From: Nocardiopsis suaedae | GTDB taxonomy: Bacteria; Actinomycetota; Actinomycetes; Streptosporangiales; Streptosporangiaceae | NCBI RefSeq assembly: GCF_027706745.1 | Contig: NZ_JAQFWP010000005.1 | Coordinates: 1 to 64,000 of the forward strand | Reading direction: 5' to 3' | DNA length: 64,000 nt | In this document: in pieces, positions 16,890 to 26,921 of the stretch | Layout of the letters: the number at the start of each line of letters is the position of its first letter | How positions within the stretch are numbered: position 1 is the stretch's first letter | Program-made: the position numbers and the translations under genes | Notes under the pieces: generated by a model | What the model was told of the DNA's origin: nothing | Database searches by the model: none | What the model saw: only the letters and a program-made list of their open reading frames with translations

Positions 16890-17872
16890 TCGGTGGGCTC
16901 CTCTTCGGTCAGGCTCCGGCCGGTCAGGGCCAGGAACACGTCGTCCAGGGTCGGGCGCACCCCGCGTGCGGTGGCGACCTTGACCCCGGCCCCCTCCATC
17001 GCGGCCAGCACCTCCGGTAGGGCCGAGTCCGCGTTCGGGACGGGGATGCGCACGGTGGGGTCGGCGGTGCCGGAAGGGGTGGGTGACGGGTCCGCCGGGG
17101 CGGAGGCGAAGCGGGCGGCGACGCCGTTCGCGCGCGCGGCGTCGCTCGTGTCACGGAGCCCCAGGTCGATCCGGTCGCCCGCGAGTTCCGCCTTGAGCTC
17201 GTCGGCGGTCCCATCGGCGATCGTCCGTCCCCGGTCCACGATCACCACCCGCTCGGCCATGGTGTCGGCCTCCTCCAGGTAGTGCGTGGTGAGGAACAGC
17301 GTCATGCCGCTCTCCTCGCGCAGGCGCAGAATGAACTCCCAGACCTCCGCCCGGCTGTGCGGGTCCAGGCCGGTCGACGGCTCGTCCAGGAACAGCAGCT
17401 CGGGGGCGTGCACCAGCCCCAGGGCGATGTCGACCCGGCGCCGCTGTCCGCCCGAGAGCGTGGTCGGCGTCCGGTCCGCGAGTTCCCGGAGTTCCAGCCG
17501 GTCGAGGAGTTCGTCCGCGCGCTCCTTGGCCCGCGCCCGGGTCATTCCGTAGGCCTTGCCCTGCGCCACCAGCTCGTCGCGGACCCGGTGGTGGTCGGAG
17601 GCGGCGTTCTTCTGGCTCACATAGCCGATCCGGCGCCGCACCGCCGAGGGGTCCCCGGCGATGTCGCCTCCGGCGACCGTCGCGCTCCCCGAGGTCGGCG
17701 GGAGAAGGGTGGTGAGCATCCGCAGGGTGGTCGACTTTCCGGCCCCGTTGGGGCCGAGGAAGGCCAACAGCGTGCCGGCCTCCACGTCCAGGTCGAGGCC
17801 CCGGACGGCCTCGACGCGCTCCTTCCCGCGCTTGCGCGTGAAGGTCCTCGACAGTTTTCGGGCATGGATCAT
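16886..17872 (-). CDS. ABC exporter ATP-binding protein (DrrA-like)
   Basis: The 328-residue ATPase has Walker A GPNGAGKSTT near 38-47, signature LSGGQRRRVDIALGL, Walker B LLFLDEPSTGLDPHSR and the H-loop TTHYLEEAD. The DrrA-type C-terminal extension (from about 225, IDLGLRDTSDAARANGVAARF...) ends in ATARGVRPTLDDVFLALTGRSL, a pattern typical of daunorubicin-resistance-like ATPases. ATG 17872 has GGAGGGG upstream and yields the usual MIHARKLSRTF start; a longer frame to 17905 is less likely. The upstream region carries a large inverted repeat that may be an operator. Confidence 0.92.
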   Translation of the reverse strand: MIHARKLSRTFTRKRGKERVEAVRGLDLDVEAGTLLAFLGPNGAGKSTTLRMLTTLLPPTSGSATVAGGDIAGDPSAVRRRIGYVSQKNAASDHHRVRDELVAQGKAYGMTRARAKERADELLDRLELRELADRTPTTLSGGQRRRVDIALGLVHAPELLFLDEPSTGLDPHSRAEVWEFILRLREESGMTLFLTTHYLEEADTMAERVVIVDRGRTIADGTADELKAELAGDRIDLGLRDTSDAARANGVAARFASAPADPSPTPSGTADPTVRIPVPNADSALPEVLAAMEGAGVKVATARGVRPTLDDVFLALTGRSLTEEEPTE

Positions 17873-18017
17873 GGCCCCTCCTCGGGGGTGGCTCGTAGGA
17901 GACATCGAGCGGGTCCGCGCCCGCTTCCCGGCACGGCGAAGGCCCCCGTTCAGGGGGTGCTCGGCTCGGAAGGGCCTTGATTCTCACCCGCGGAATCCGG
18001 GAAAGCAAACACGAAGA

Positions 18018-18067
18018 CCACGTTCACGTTTACTCTGACCTGCGGAAACGGCGAAATGTGAACGTGG
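18018..18067. promoter_or_regulatory. Inverted repeat upstream of the DrrAB-like operon
   Basis: CCACGTTCAC (18018-18027) and its exact complement GTGAACGTGG (18058-18067) are separated by 30 bp, about 150-195 bp upstream of the exporter start. The 260 bp above the operon hold no gene and are locally AT-richer here. A dimeric repressor or activator of the exporter is a reasonable guess; no regulator gene is adjacent. Confidence 0.5.
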
Positions 18068-18133
18068 CTTCGAGGAAAATTCTTCAGGCTCCGGAGGGTG
18101 GCGGGAATGGACGCGGGCAATGCGGGCCGCCCG

Positions 18134-18448
18134 TCACCGCTGCGGGTTCGGAGGCTCCTCGTCCGGGCGGCGGTCGGTGAAGAGGCGGACGCCGTCGGCG
18201 AGGTCGTGGGAGCGGTGGGAGAGGTGGTCGGCGTCGAGAAGTGAGCGGTAGGGGCGGGCGGCACGCGGAGGCGGGTCGTCGAGTTCGGCGAGGAAGCGGT
18301 TGACCTCGGGCTGGACGAGGGTGGGGGCGTGGTCGGCGTCGCGGTCGCGGGCGGTGGCGATCCAGAGGTTGTTCGTGCGGCGGATGGACCACCGGTGGCC
18401 GTAGTAGGTGCGGAGGAGTTCGAGGAGGGGGTCGCGCTCGCCGTTCAT
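18134..18448 (-). CDS. Small hypothetical protein next to an XRE module
   Basis: The 104-residue protein (MNGERDPLLELLRTYYGHRWSIRRTNN...) is charged and soluble, with an N-terminal helix and a Pro/Arg-rich C-terminus. No family is recognised. GGGAGG precedes ATG 18448, and the start overlaps the stop of the 51-codon gene upstream as ATGA, so both are likely translated together. The pair is divergent from the XRE/DUF397 genes and may belong to the same accessory module. Confidence 0.65.
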   Translation of the reverse strand: MNGERDPLLELLRTYYGHRWSIRRTNNLWIATARDRDADHAPTLVQPEVNRFLAELDDPPPRAARPYRSLLDADHLSHRSHDLADGVRLFTDRRPDEEPPNPQR

Positions 18449-18600
18449 CGGAGGCCTCCCCGGAGGGCGGCCAGGACCCGGTGCAGGTCCCGCGAGCGGT
18501 GGACGGCGGCGATCGCGCGGTCGACTTCACAGGTGAGACAGGTGAGGACGTAGCGGCGAACACGGGGTGCGGGAGGGTGGTTCCGGCGGATATGGTCCAT
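18445..18600 (-). CDS. 51-residue hypothetical protein with a CxxC pair
   Basis: A short gene starts at ATG 18600 and stops at 18445, overlapping the next ATG by four bases. The product starts MDHIRRNHPPAPRVRRYVL and continues with TCLTCEVDRAI, a CxxC-like pair that could bind zinc. It ends in LHRVLAALRGGLR. GGAG lies ten bases before the start. The overlap with a well-formed ribosome site downstream and its codon bias support it, but there is no homology evidence. Confidence 0.55.
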   Translation of the reverse strand: MDHIRRNHPPAPRVRRYVLTCLTCEVDRAIAAVHRSRDLHRVLAALRGGLR

Positions 18601-18854
18601 CTGTCGTCAGCTCCGTTGTAGATGGTGGCCACGCCCCCGGACGGCTGCAACCGTCGCGGGGGTCTTGGTGTCTCCACCTCTGATGCCGGTGTAGGTCGGG
18701 TGGATGCGTGTTCCTATGCCGACCACCGTGAAGCGAGTCGCCTGCTGAGGACCAGCGCTTTCACCGCGTAGCCGATATTGGTGCGGGTTTGGTGAATCCG
18801 GTGAACACCTGGAGTAGTGCGGTGCATACTTGAGGCGAGCTGGTGGAGGGCGCC

Positions 18855-19676
18855 ATGGCGGACCGCAAGTCCAAGCCCGAGTGGGCCACGTTCGGTGACG
18901 AGCTGCGGAGGATGCGAGAGCGCAGAGGGAAAACAGGGGCGGCGACGGCCAAGGCCGTCGGTCTCTCACCGACCATGTACTCGTCGATCGAGCGTGGAAA
19001 GCGGTTCTGCCTGCGAGAACACGCGGTGAACCTTGATGAGTTCCTGGGGGCCGGCAACGAGGTGGTCCGTACATGGACTCGCATGAGCGCCCCGGAAAGG
19101 CTGCCTGATTGGTTCTACCGAGTCCCTGAACTGGAACGCTCCGCTTCGGAGATCCGAGAGTTCCAGCCGCTTCTCATCCCCGGCCTCCTCCAGACCAGGT
19201 CGTACGCCAGGTCGCTGTTTCGGGCATCAAGACCCGGGGCGCGGGCGGTCGAGGTGGAGCGCATGATCGAGGCGCGCGTCGTCCGTTGGGAGCTTCTGGA
19301 GGACGACCAATGCCCGCTCCTGTGGTTCGTGCTGGGCGCCAGTGTGCTGACCGGCCCAGTGGGACCGGACACATGCATGGCCGAGCAGCTTGGCCACCTC
19401 TCGGCCCTAGTCGAGGATGGCAAGATCTACCTCCAGATACTCCCCACGGACGCGCCTGCCGCTCCTGGTAGGGACGGTCCCTTCCGTCTCTATCGCTTTC
19501 CTGACCGGCCAACGATCGTGTCGGCGGAGTACATGACCGGTGAGAAGATCATCGATGACACCGAGCCTGAGAAGCTTCGGCATTGCGAGATAGTCTTCGG
19601 TGCGCTCCAGGCAGCTTCTCGGCCGACCACTGATGCGCTGGATCAGATCATGAAGGCGAGGACGAAGTTCCAATGA
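18855..19676 (+). CDS. XRE-family regulator with DUF5753 C-terminal domain
   Basis: The 273-residue protein has an N-terminal helix-turn-helix (about 10-60: FGDELRRMRERRGKTGAATAKAVGLSPTMYSSIERGKRFCLREH). The long C-terminal domain, known from actinomycete XRE proteins (DUF5753), contains LIPGLLQTRSYARSLF and FVLGASVLTGPVG. These proteins typically pair with DUF397 peptides, as here. ATG 18855 follows GGAGGG at five bases; GTG 18843 would remove that spacing. The gene is less GC-rich than its surroundings, as expected of a mobile accessory gene. Confidence 0.9.
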   Translation: MADRKSKPEWATFGDELRRMRERRGKTGAATAKAVGLSPTMYSSIERGKRFCLREHAVNLDEFLGAGNEVVRTWTRMSAPERLPDWFYRVPELERSASEIREFQPLLIPGLLQTRSYARSLFRASRPGARAVEVERMIEARVVRWELLEDDQCPLLWFVLGASVLTGPVGPDTCMAEQLGHLSALVEDGKIYLQILPTDAPAAPGRDGPFRLYRFPDRPTIVSAEYMTGEKIIDDTEPEKLRHCEIVFGALQAASRPTTDALDQIMKARTKFQ

Positions 19677-19858
19677 CGAGCGACGAGACTTCGTGGCACA
19701 AGAGCAGCTATAGCGGCTCGTCGGGGAGCTGTGTCGAGGTGGCTGAAGCAGAGTCCGTCCGCGTGCGCGACACTCAGAACAGGGACCTCGGGCACCTTGG
19801 GTTCTCTGCTCCTGAGTGGGCCGCCTTCCTGGTCTGCGTCCGCGACCGGGAACTCTGA
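19673..19858 (+). CDS. DUF397 protein
   Basis: The 61-residue protein has the DUF397 pattern WHKSSYSGSSGSCVEVAEAESVRVRDTQNRDLGHLGFSAPEWAAFLVCVR. It overlaps the XRE stop by four bases (ATGA). DUF397 proteins are actinomycete partners of XRE/DUF5753 regulators. Some act in development and toxin-antitoxin-like pairs, but the mechanism here is inferred only from pairing. Confidence 0.9.
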   Translation: MTSDETSWHKSSYSGSSGSCVEVAEAESVRVRDTQNRDLGHLGFSAPEWAAFLVCVRDREL

Positions 19859-19863
19859 CGCCC

Positions 19864-19891
19864 CGCGGTCCCGGTCTTCGCCGGGGCCGCG
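19864..19891. terminator. Hairpin terminator after DUF397
   Basis: CGCGGTCCCGG pairs with CCGGGGCCGCG around TCTTCG (one G:T), six bases after the stop. Confidence 0.7.
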
Positions 19892-19926
19892 CGCGCTCCT
19901 CTCCGTTCAGTGCCAGACTTGTTCCC

Positions 19927-20790
19927 ATGTGCGGACGTTTCGCCAGGGCCGGGAACGCCCACGAGCTCCAGCTCGCCTTCGACTTCGCCGAGGTGCCCGA
20001 CCCCTCGGCCCCGGCCGACCCCCGTTCCCGGCCGCCCCTCGAAGAGCTGGAACCGGACTACAACATCTGCCCGGGCAAGCCCGTCCACGCCGTCCTCGGC
20101 ACTCCGCCCAACGAGGCCGCCCGGGGCGTCCCGCCCGGTCCGCGCAGTCTGGCCACCTTCCGCTGGGGGCTCATCCCCTCCTGGGCCAAGGACGCCGACG
20201 TCGGCTTCAAGATGATCAACGCGCGCGGGGAGACCGCCGCCGAGAAGCCCGCCTTCCGCGCCGCCCTCGCCCACCGCCGCTGCCTGCTGCCCGCCGACGC
20301 CTACTACGAGTGGCAGCTCCTGCCCGACGCCGCCCCGGGCACCGCCGAACCCGGCACCTCGCCCTCCACCGACCCCGGGCACAAGCGCCGCAAGGCCTCC
20401 GCGAAGAAGAAGCCGTTCTCCGTCTCCTACCCCGGCGGCGAGCCGCTGGCCCTGGCCGGGCTGTTCGAGCGCTGGCGCGACCCGGACGCCCCCGAGGGCG
20501 ACCCCGCCGCCTGGGTGTGGAGCTGCACCGTCGTCACCACCCAGGCCACCGGCGGCCTGGAGGACATCCACGAGCGCATGCCCGTCGTCGTCCCCCGCCG
20601 GGAATGGGCGGCCTGGCTCGACCCGGCCTCCGGGCTGGCCGACGTGCAGCGCGTCATGGCCTCCACCCCGGTCGGCGCGTTCGCCGTGCGGGAGGTCTCC
20701 ACCGCCGTCAACAGCATCAAGAACAACGGCCCTGAGCTGCTCGAACCCCCGGCCCCGGCCGCGGCGGGCGGGGACGGCACACTTTTCTGA
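19927..20790 (+). CDS. SOS response-associated peptidase (YedK/HMCES)
   Basis: The 287-residue protein starts MCGRF, where Cys2 is the catalytic residue that cross-links to abasic sites in single-stranded DNA after Met removal. Other SRAP landmarks are YNICPG, RWGLIPSWAKD, KMINARGETAAEKPAFR, RCLLPADAYYEW and IHERMPVVVP. The start at 19927 is fixed by the need for Cys2. An insert rich in Pro/Lys at about 135-165 is longer than in E. coli. It protects abasic sites during replication. Confidence 0.94.
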   Translation: MCGRFARAGNAHELQLAFDFAEVPDPSAPADPRSRPPLEELEPDYNICPGKPVHAVLGTPPNEAARGVPPGPRSLATFRWGLIPSWAKDADVGFKMINARGETAAEKPAFRAALAHRRCLLPADAYYEWQLLPDAAPGTAEPGTSPSTDPGHKRRKASAKKKPFSVSYPGGEPLALAGLFERWRDPDAPEGDPAAWVWSCTVVTTQATGGLEDIHERMPVVVPRREWAAWLDPASGLADVQRVMASTPVGAFAVREVSTAVNSIKNNGPELLEPPAPAAAGGDGTLF

Positions 20791-20857
20791 CCGGTGCGCC
20801 CGGCGGGGACCCGGGGTGGATCGCGCCGCCCCGCCCCGGTTAGGGTGGCCCCGGTCA

Positions 20858-20863
20858 TATGAT
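20858..20863 (+). promoter_or_regulatory. Candidate -10 box for thiC
   Basis: TATGAT stands in an AT-richer patch (GGTCATATGATCG) about 58 bp before the riboswitch. No good -35 box is visible at 16-18 bp, so this is a suggestion only. Confidence 0.4.
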
Positions 20864-20892
20864 CGCCGCGCCCCACGCGCGGCGCACCGTGA

Positions 20893-22689
<1,797 letters not shown>

Positions 22690-22695
22690 GGCCCG

Positions 22696-22730
22696 CCCCG
22701 GTGCGGGGACGGCTCATCCCCGCACCGGGG
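22696..22730 (+). terminator. thiC terminator
   Basis: CCCCGGTGCGGGGA and its complement form a perfect 14-bp stem with a seven-base loop, six bases after the thiC stop. Confidence 0.85.
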
Positions 22731-22872
22731 TGAACGGCGCACGGAGGGCGCGCGGGGCACGGTGCCGCCCCGCCGCCCGCCCCGGCCTGCCCGCGTGAGG
22801 GAACGCGCGGGGGAGGGGTGGCGTCTGAAAGGCGTCCCCACCCCCCTTAAGGCTGAAGGGCCCTCCCCCCCC

Positions 22873-23907
22873 ATGACCGAACCGCGATCCCTGCCGAGCG
22901 CGCGCGAGCTGTTCGACTACCGCCTGGACCTCATCGACATGTACATCGACCACGGCGCCGGGACACAGCTCACGGTGCTGCGCCGCCTCGGAGACGAGGC
23001 CGTCGGCGACGCCATGGACGACGGGCGCGGCGCCCAGGACGGGCTCCCCCGCGACGACCTTCTCGCCGTCATGAAGGACCACATCAACGAGCGGTTCGTC
23101 CGGCACCACGAATGGCAGGAGTCGGTCGCCGGGGAGAAGACCGACGCCGAACGGCTCGCCCGCGCCTTCCGCACCCTGGACGAGGCGGGGATCCTCGCCC
23201 GCGAGGACCTGGGCTGGGAGGCGTCCGAGGCGAACATCCTGATGAACGGCGAGTGGCGGGACTTCCCGGACGCCCGCGGCTATGCCTGCTGGGCGGGAGA
23301 GGACCCCTTTGGCATCCGCTTCGGCGTTTTCACCCAAGAACGGCGGCAGGACCCGGAGGAGCAGGCCGCCATCGGGCGGGAGGTCGTCGGTGCGCTGGAG
23401 GCCGAAGGGCTGAAGGTGTCCTGGAACGGCTCCCCGGCCAAGGTGATCGACCTCGCCGGGTTCGACACCCGCAGGAGGCGTTTCGGCGGGCTGGCCGCGT
23501 TCAGCGGTGTGGAGACCGACCCGCCGGCGGAGGACGTCGACGACCTGGCGGGCGGAGGCCCCGGCGTGCTGCGCGCCTTCTACCGGGACGCGCATCCCGG
23601 GGCGGGCATGCGGCGGCAGGCCGGGCACCACGAGGCCGTCTCCGACCGCATGTGGCGCGAGCTGATGTACCGGCTCACCCCCGTCGAGGGCTCCTTCATC
23701 GTCTTCAGGGCCCTGGAGGGGAAGCGCTTCGTCCAGATGCGGTGGGACGACAGGACGCGCCTGTGGATGGAGTCCCCGCACGCGCAGCAGGGGGTGTGGA
23801 CCGGCGCGCACGTCAGCCTGGCCACGGCCGAGCAGGTCGTCGCCGCGTTCGCCGCCACCGGCCGCATCCCCCTCGCGGCCGTCGAGGGCGCGCAGACCTG
23901 GACCTAG
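22873..23907 (+). CDS. Hypothetical protein, DUF6891-like
   Basis: The 344-residue soluble protein has a helical N-terminus (LPSARELFDYRLDLIDMYIDHG) and a central region GYACWAGEDPFGIRFGVFTQERRQDPEEQAAIGREVVGALEAEGLKVSWNGSPAKVIDLAGFD. I associate that central block with DUF6891 proteins of actinomycetes. The C-terminal domain contains RMWRELMYRLTPVEGSFIVFRALEGKRFVQMRWDDRTRLW. No catalytic motif is seen. ATG 22873 has only a weak GAAGGG upstream. It stands alone between thiC and a convergent methyltransferase gene. Confidence 0.7.
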   Translation: MTEPRSLPSARELFDYRLDLIDMYIDHGAGTQLTVLRRLGDEAVGDAMDDGRGAQDGLPRDDLLAVMKDHINERFVRHHEWQESVAGEKTDAERLARAFRTLDEAGILAREDLGWEASEANILMNGEWRDFPDARGYACWAGEDPFGIRFGVFTQERRQDPEEQAAIGREVVGALEAEGLKVSWNGSPAKVIDLAGFDTRRRRFGGLAAFSGVETDPPAEDVDDLAGGGPGVLRAFYRDAHPGAGMRRQAGHHEAVSDRMWRELMYRLTPVEGSFIVFRALEGKRFVQMRWDDRTRLWMESPHAQQGVWTGAHVSLATAEQVVAAFAATGRIPLAAVEGAQTWT

Positions 23908-23944
23908 GACGAGGACCCCCCGACGCGCGGCGCCCCGCCCTCCC

Positions 23945-24826
23945 CTACTCCGGTTTGCGGGCGCTGGCCAGCAGGTGGACGCCCACGTAGTCGTCGGACT
24001 CCTCGGCGCGCAGCTCCATCTCCACCAGCCGGCCCAGCGCCCGCGGGTCGCGGCCCAGCATCACCTCGACGGTCGAGGCCGACAGCACGGTGCGCGGCCG
24101 GATCCACTCGACCTCCAGCCCCGCGCCCGACAGCAGCTCGGTGAGCTGCTCGGCGGTGAAGCACCGGGTGATCGACCCGTCCGGCCAGGGCACCAGCAGC
24201 ACGTCGGCCGACGGGGCGGAGCTCAGCTCGGGCCAGCAGTCCTGCTCGGCGAGCAGGGCCATGCCCAGCACCACCGAGTCCACGCACAGCAGCGTCCGGC
24301 CGCCGGGCCGCAGCACCCGGGCGACCTCCCCGAGGGCCTCCTCGGTGGCGAGCTGCCGGGAGAGCACCCGGTCGTCGGCCACGACCCCGTCGAAACCCTC
24401 CGTGGCGAAGCCGAGCAGCGCCGCCGGGTCGCCCACCACCGACCGCATCCTGCCGGGCTCGCGGCCCGGCCGCGGGGCCGGGGCGTGCCCGTTGACCAGC
24501 GACAGCGAGGGCTTGGGGGCGTCCTCGGCGGCGGGCAGCAGGGCGACCACGTCGTGCCCGGCGGCCACGGCCCGGGCGGCCCCGCGGAACGCGGGGGCGG
24601 ACAGGTCGAGCAGGCGCGAGGGCTCGGCGGGCAGCCAGCGGGCGAGCTGCGCCCCGGCCACCGCCCAGTAGAAGCGCCAGTACGCCGAGAGCGGATCGGA
24701 TCCGGCGAACTGTTCGGCAGGGGAGCGCGGAGGCTCCTCAGGGAGGGCGCCGACCGGGATGCCGGTCGGGGCGCCGGTCCGTGAGGACGCCGGGGTCCAA
24801 GCCGCGAAACCTGAGGACGGGCGCAC
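23945..24826 (-). CDS. SAM-dependent methyltransferase-like protein
   Basis: The 293-residue protein has a class I methyltransferase outline: [27 protein letters not shown] replaces the classical motif I, then [30 protein letters not shown] and [18 protein letters not shown]. The glycine-rich motif I is degenerate (no GxGxG), so SAM binding is uncertain. GTG 24826 is chosen because GAGAGGAG lies five bases upstream; GTG 24853 would lose it. It is divergent from sigR, a neighbour it also has in related genomes as far as I recall. Confidence 0.72.
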   Translation of the reverse strand: MRPSSGFAAWTPASSRTGAPTGIPVGALPEEPPRSPAEQFAGSDPLSAYWRFYWAVAGAQLARWLPAEPSRLLDLSAPAFRGAARAVAAGHDVVALLPAAEDAPKPSLSLVNGHAPAPRPGREPGRMRSVVGDPAALLGFATEGFDGVVADDRVLSRQLATEEALGEVARVLRPGGRTLLCVDSVVLGMALLAEQDCWPELSSAPSADVLLVPWPDGSITRCFTAEQLTELLSGAGLEVEWIRPRTVLSASTVEVMLGRDPRALGRLVEMELRAEESDDYVGVHLLASARKPE

Positions 24827-24942
24827 GACACTCCTCTCCCACGTCGTCTGCACAGGTTCCTACCCGCGCCGCCGCCCGCATCACCTGCGGGAGCGGGGCC
24901 GTGCGGGCGGTGCGGGCGGAATCGCGCACGGTTCCGTCCCCC

Positions 24943-24968
24943 GGAATCAGCGGAGCCCACGCGTTGTT
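24943..24968 (+). promoter_or_regulatory. SigR-type promoter of sigR (autoregulation)
   Basis: GGAAT (24943-24947) and GTT (24966-24968) are spaced by exactly 18 bp, the consensus of SigR-dependent promoters in Streptomyces. It lies upstream of sigR and upstream of the longer isoform start at 25075. Positive feedback on sigR after thiol oxidation is therefore expected. Confidence 0.8.
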
Positions 24969-25074
24969 TGCACCTCCATCACGCACCGGCACTGTGCAGC
25001 CGAACGCCGACCCGGAGCGCGCGGCGCGCCCCCACCCGAGCGTCCGGAGGCAACGAGGGAGGTCAGAAGCGTTC

Positions 25075-25221
25075 ATGGCGGCAACAGGCACCTGCGGCGT
25101 CCTCGAACGGGAGGCCGCCACACGGCCTGCGGGCCCAAGCGTGCGCCCCGCTCCCACCGCGTCGTATCGTGAGGCGACGATGGTCACCCCACGGCGGACC
25201 GGTACAAGGAGGCAGGCGGGC
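25075..25221 (+). other. N-terminal extension of a longer SigR isoform
   Basis: The frame upstream of the SigR start is open for 49 codons back to ATG 25075 ([18 protein letters not shown]...). GGGAGG lies 12 bases before this ATG, and the SigR-type promoter at 24943 would include it in the transcript. In Streptomyces coelicolor an isoform with a 55-residue extension is made from the autoregulated promoter and is proteolytically unstable. The same layout is visible here; the extension holds one Cys. Confidence 0.6.
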
Positions 25222-25850
<629 letters not shown>

Positions 25851-25854
<4 letters not shown>

Positions 25855-26135
25855 GCTGCGGTGGAGAGCACGAGACCCCGTGCAGCGAGGTCCTTGAGCG
25901 GCTGTACATCTACATCGACGGCGAGCTCGCCGACACCGGATGCGAGGAGATCCGGCGGCACCTGGACGAGTGCCGCCCGTGCCTGGAGGAGTACGGCCTG
26001 GAGGAGGCCGTGAAGAAGCTCGTGGCCAAGCACTGCGGCTGCGACCCCGTCCCCGGCGACCTTCGGGGCAAGGTGCTGTCGCGGATCGAGGCGGCGCGGG
26101 TGGACATGCAGTTCCGCGAGGGCGCCGCCGAGTAG
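25851..26135 (+). CDS. rsrA: Redox-sensing anti-sigma factor RsrA
   Basis: The 94-residue protein is a zinc-binding anti-sigma (ZAS) factor. C11, H37, C41 and C44 (motif HLDECRPC) are the zinc and disulfide switch residues, at the same numbers as in S. coelicolor RsrA. C3, C31, C62 and C64 are additional cysteines. Oxidation forms a disulfide, releases zinc and frees SigR. Its coupling to sigR by overlap keeps the two proteins in balance. Confidence 0.96.
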
Positions 26136-26162
26136 CGGCGGCCCCGGCGGCGGGACGGACAC

Positions 26163-26192
26163 AGGGGCGGTGCCCGGAGGGGCGCCGCCCCT
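26163..26192. terminator. sigR-rsrA terminator
   Basis: AGGGGCGGTGCCC and GGGCGCCGCCCCT pair over 13 bp (one G:T) around a GGAG loop, followed by TT, 28 bp after rsrA. Confidence 0.8.
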
Positions 26193-26776
26193 TTCCCGTG
26201 CCCGCAGTGCGGGGTTTCGGCCCGGACGACGGCATTCCCGTGCCGTCCGGTGATGCGGTCGAAACGGGCGCGGAAATGTCGTTTTCGGCCATCATGCACG
26301 AACTTCGCATATCCGGGAGAACGGGTGCAGAATGGTCGGTCGCTGGGAGCGACACGCCCGGCCGCGGAACGGATTTTCTCTCCCGGGGGCGGGCGGGGAG
26401 GGGGCGACCCTATTGCCGCGCGGCGCGTCACGTTCCGTGACTCTCCGTGGTGACGGCAGGTGGGAGGTGGTGGAGAGTGATGTCCGAAGGGCGGTGAACG
26501 TCGAGGATGTCGCGGCTTCTCCGCCCGGTGCGCCCAATTACTTTGTGTAGTCGCGGATTCTCCGAATCGGATTCGTAGTTTCGCATTCTGAAATGCGGGT
26601 GACGGCGGATGCTTACGTTTGGCTCACGGTTCGGTCCGGGGAAATCGGTGCACGAGTGGGGGCCGTTAAACTGGGCGCCATATCGACCGTAAGGGGTTGA
26701 ATTCGCGTGTCGGGCCGCGTCCTGGGCCGGGGAGGGGAGGACCGCGGCCGGCGGGCACAGGAGGAGGGGGATTTCC
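26193..26776. other. Long AT-richer intergenic region with palindromes
   Basis: About 580 bp carry no convincing gene but several structures. These are GTCACG-TTC-CGTGAC at 26427, GATTC-TCC-GAATC at 26556, CGAATCGGATTCG at 26563 and the hairpin CGCATT-CTGA-AATGCG at 26582. A 26-codon GTG frame at 26470-26550 has GGGAGG just upstream. The region is clearly less GC-rich than the rest, as expected for the promoter region of the micropeptide and HD-domain genes. Confidence 0.6.
26427..26441. promoter_or_regulatory. Inverted repeat GTCACG-N3-CGTGAC
   Basis: A perfect 6-bp inverted repeat with a three-base centre stands in the AT-richer leader, about 350 bp before the micropeptide gene. It has the size of a dimer operator. 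No matching regulator gene is adjacent. Confidence 0.45.
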
Positions 26777-26863
26777 ATGGCGGGTCTGTTCGCCGTCGCG
26801 CACGAGGTGCTGCTCGCGGCCACATGGCTGTTCGGCCATGTCAACGGCTGGTCCTGGTGGTAG
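26777..26863 (+). CDS. 28-residue Trp-rich micropeptide
   Basis: ATG 26777 has a near-perfect ribosome site (AGGAGGAGGGGG) and ends at TAG 26863. The peptide starts MAGLFAVAHEVLLAATWLFG and ends HVNGWSWW. It is one hydrophobic helix with four Trp, three of them in the last four residues, so it may sit in the membrane. It lies 58 bp before the membrane HD-GYP gene. A leader peptide that senses charged tRNA-Trp is an alternative, but no attenuator hairpin is seen after it. Confidence 0.6.
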   Translation: MAGLFAVAHEVLLAATWLFGHVNGWSWW

Positions 26864-26921
26864 AACGGGAACGGTGAAATCATGACGGTTCGGTCGGCAA
26901 TGGGGCGGGAGGTACCGGGAA

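Noticed and set aside
26276-26440. 54-codon frame starting ATG 26276
   Set aside because: It has no ribosome site and atypical codon use; the start lies inside AT-richer regulatory DNA.
26470-26550. 26-codon GTG frame as a RiPP precursor
   Set aside because: It has a ribosome site, but no modification enzyme or protease gene is nearby and the sequence fits no precursor family.
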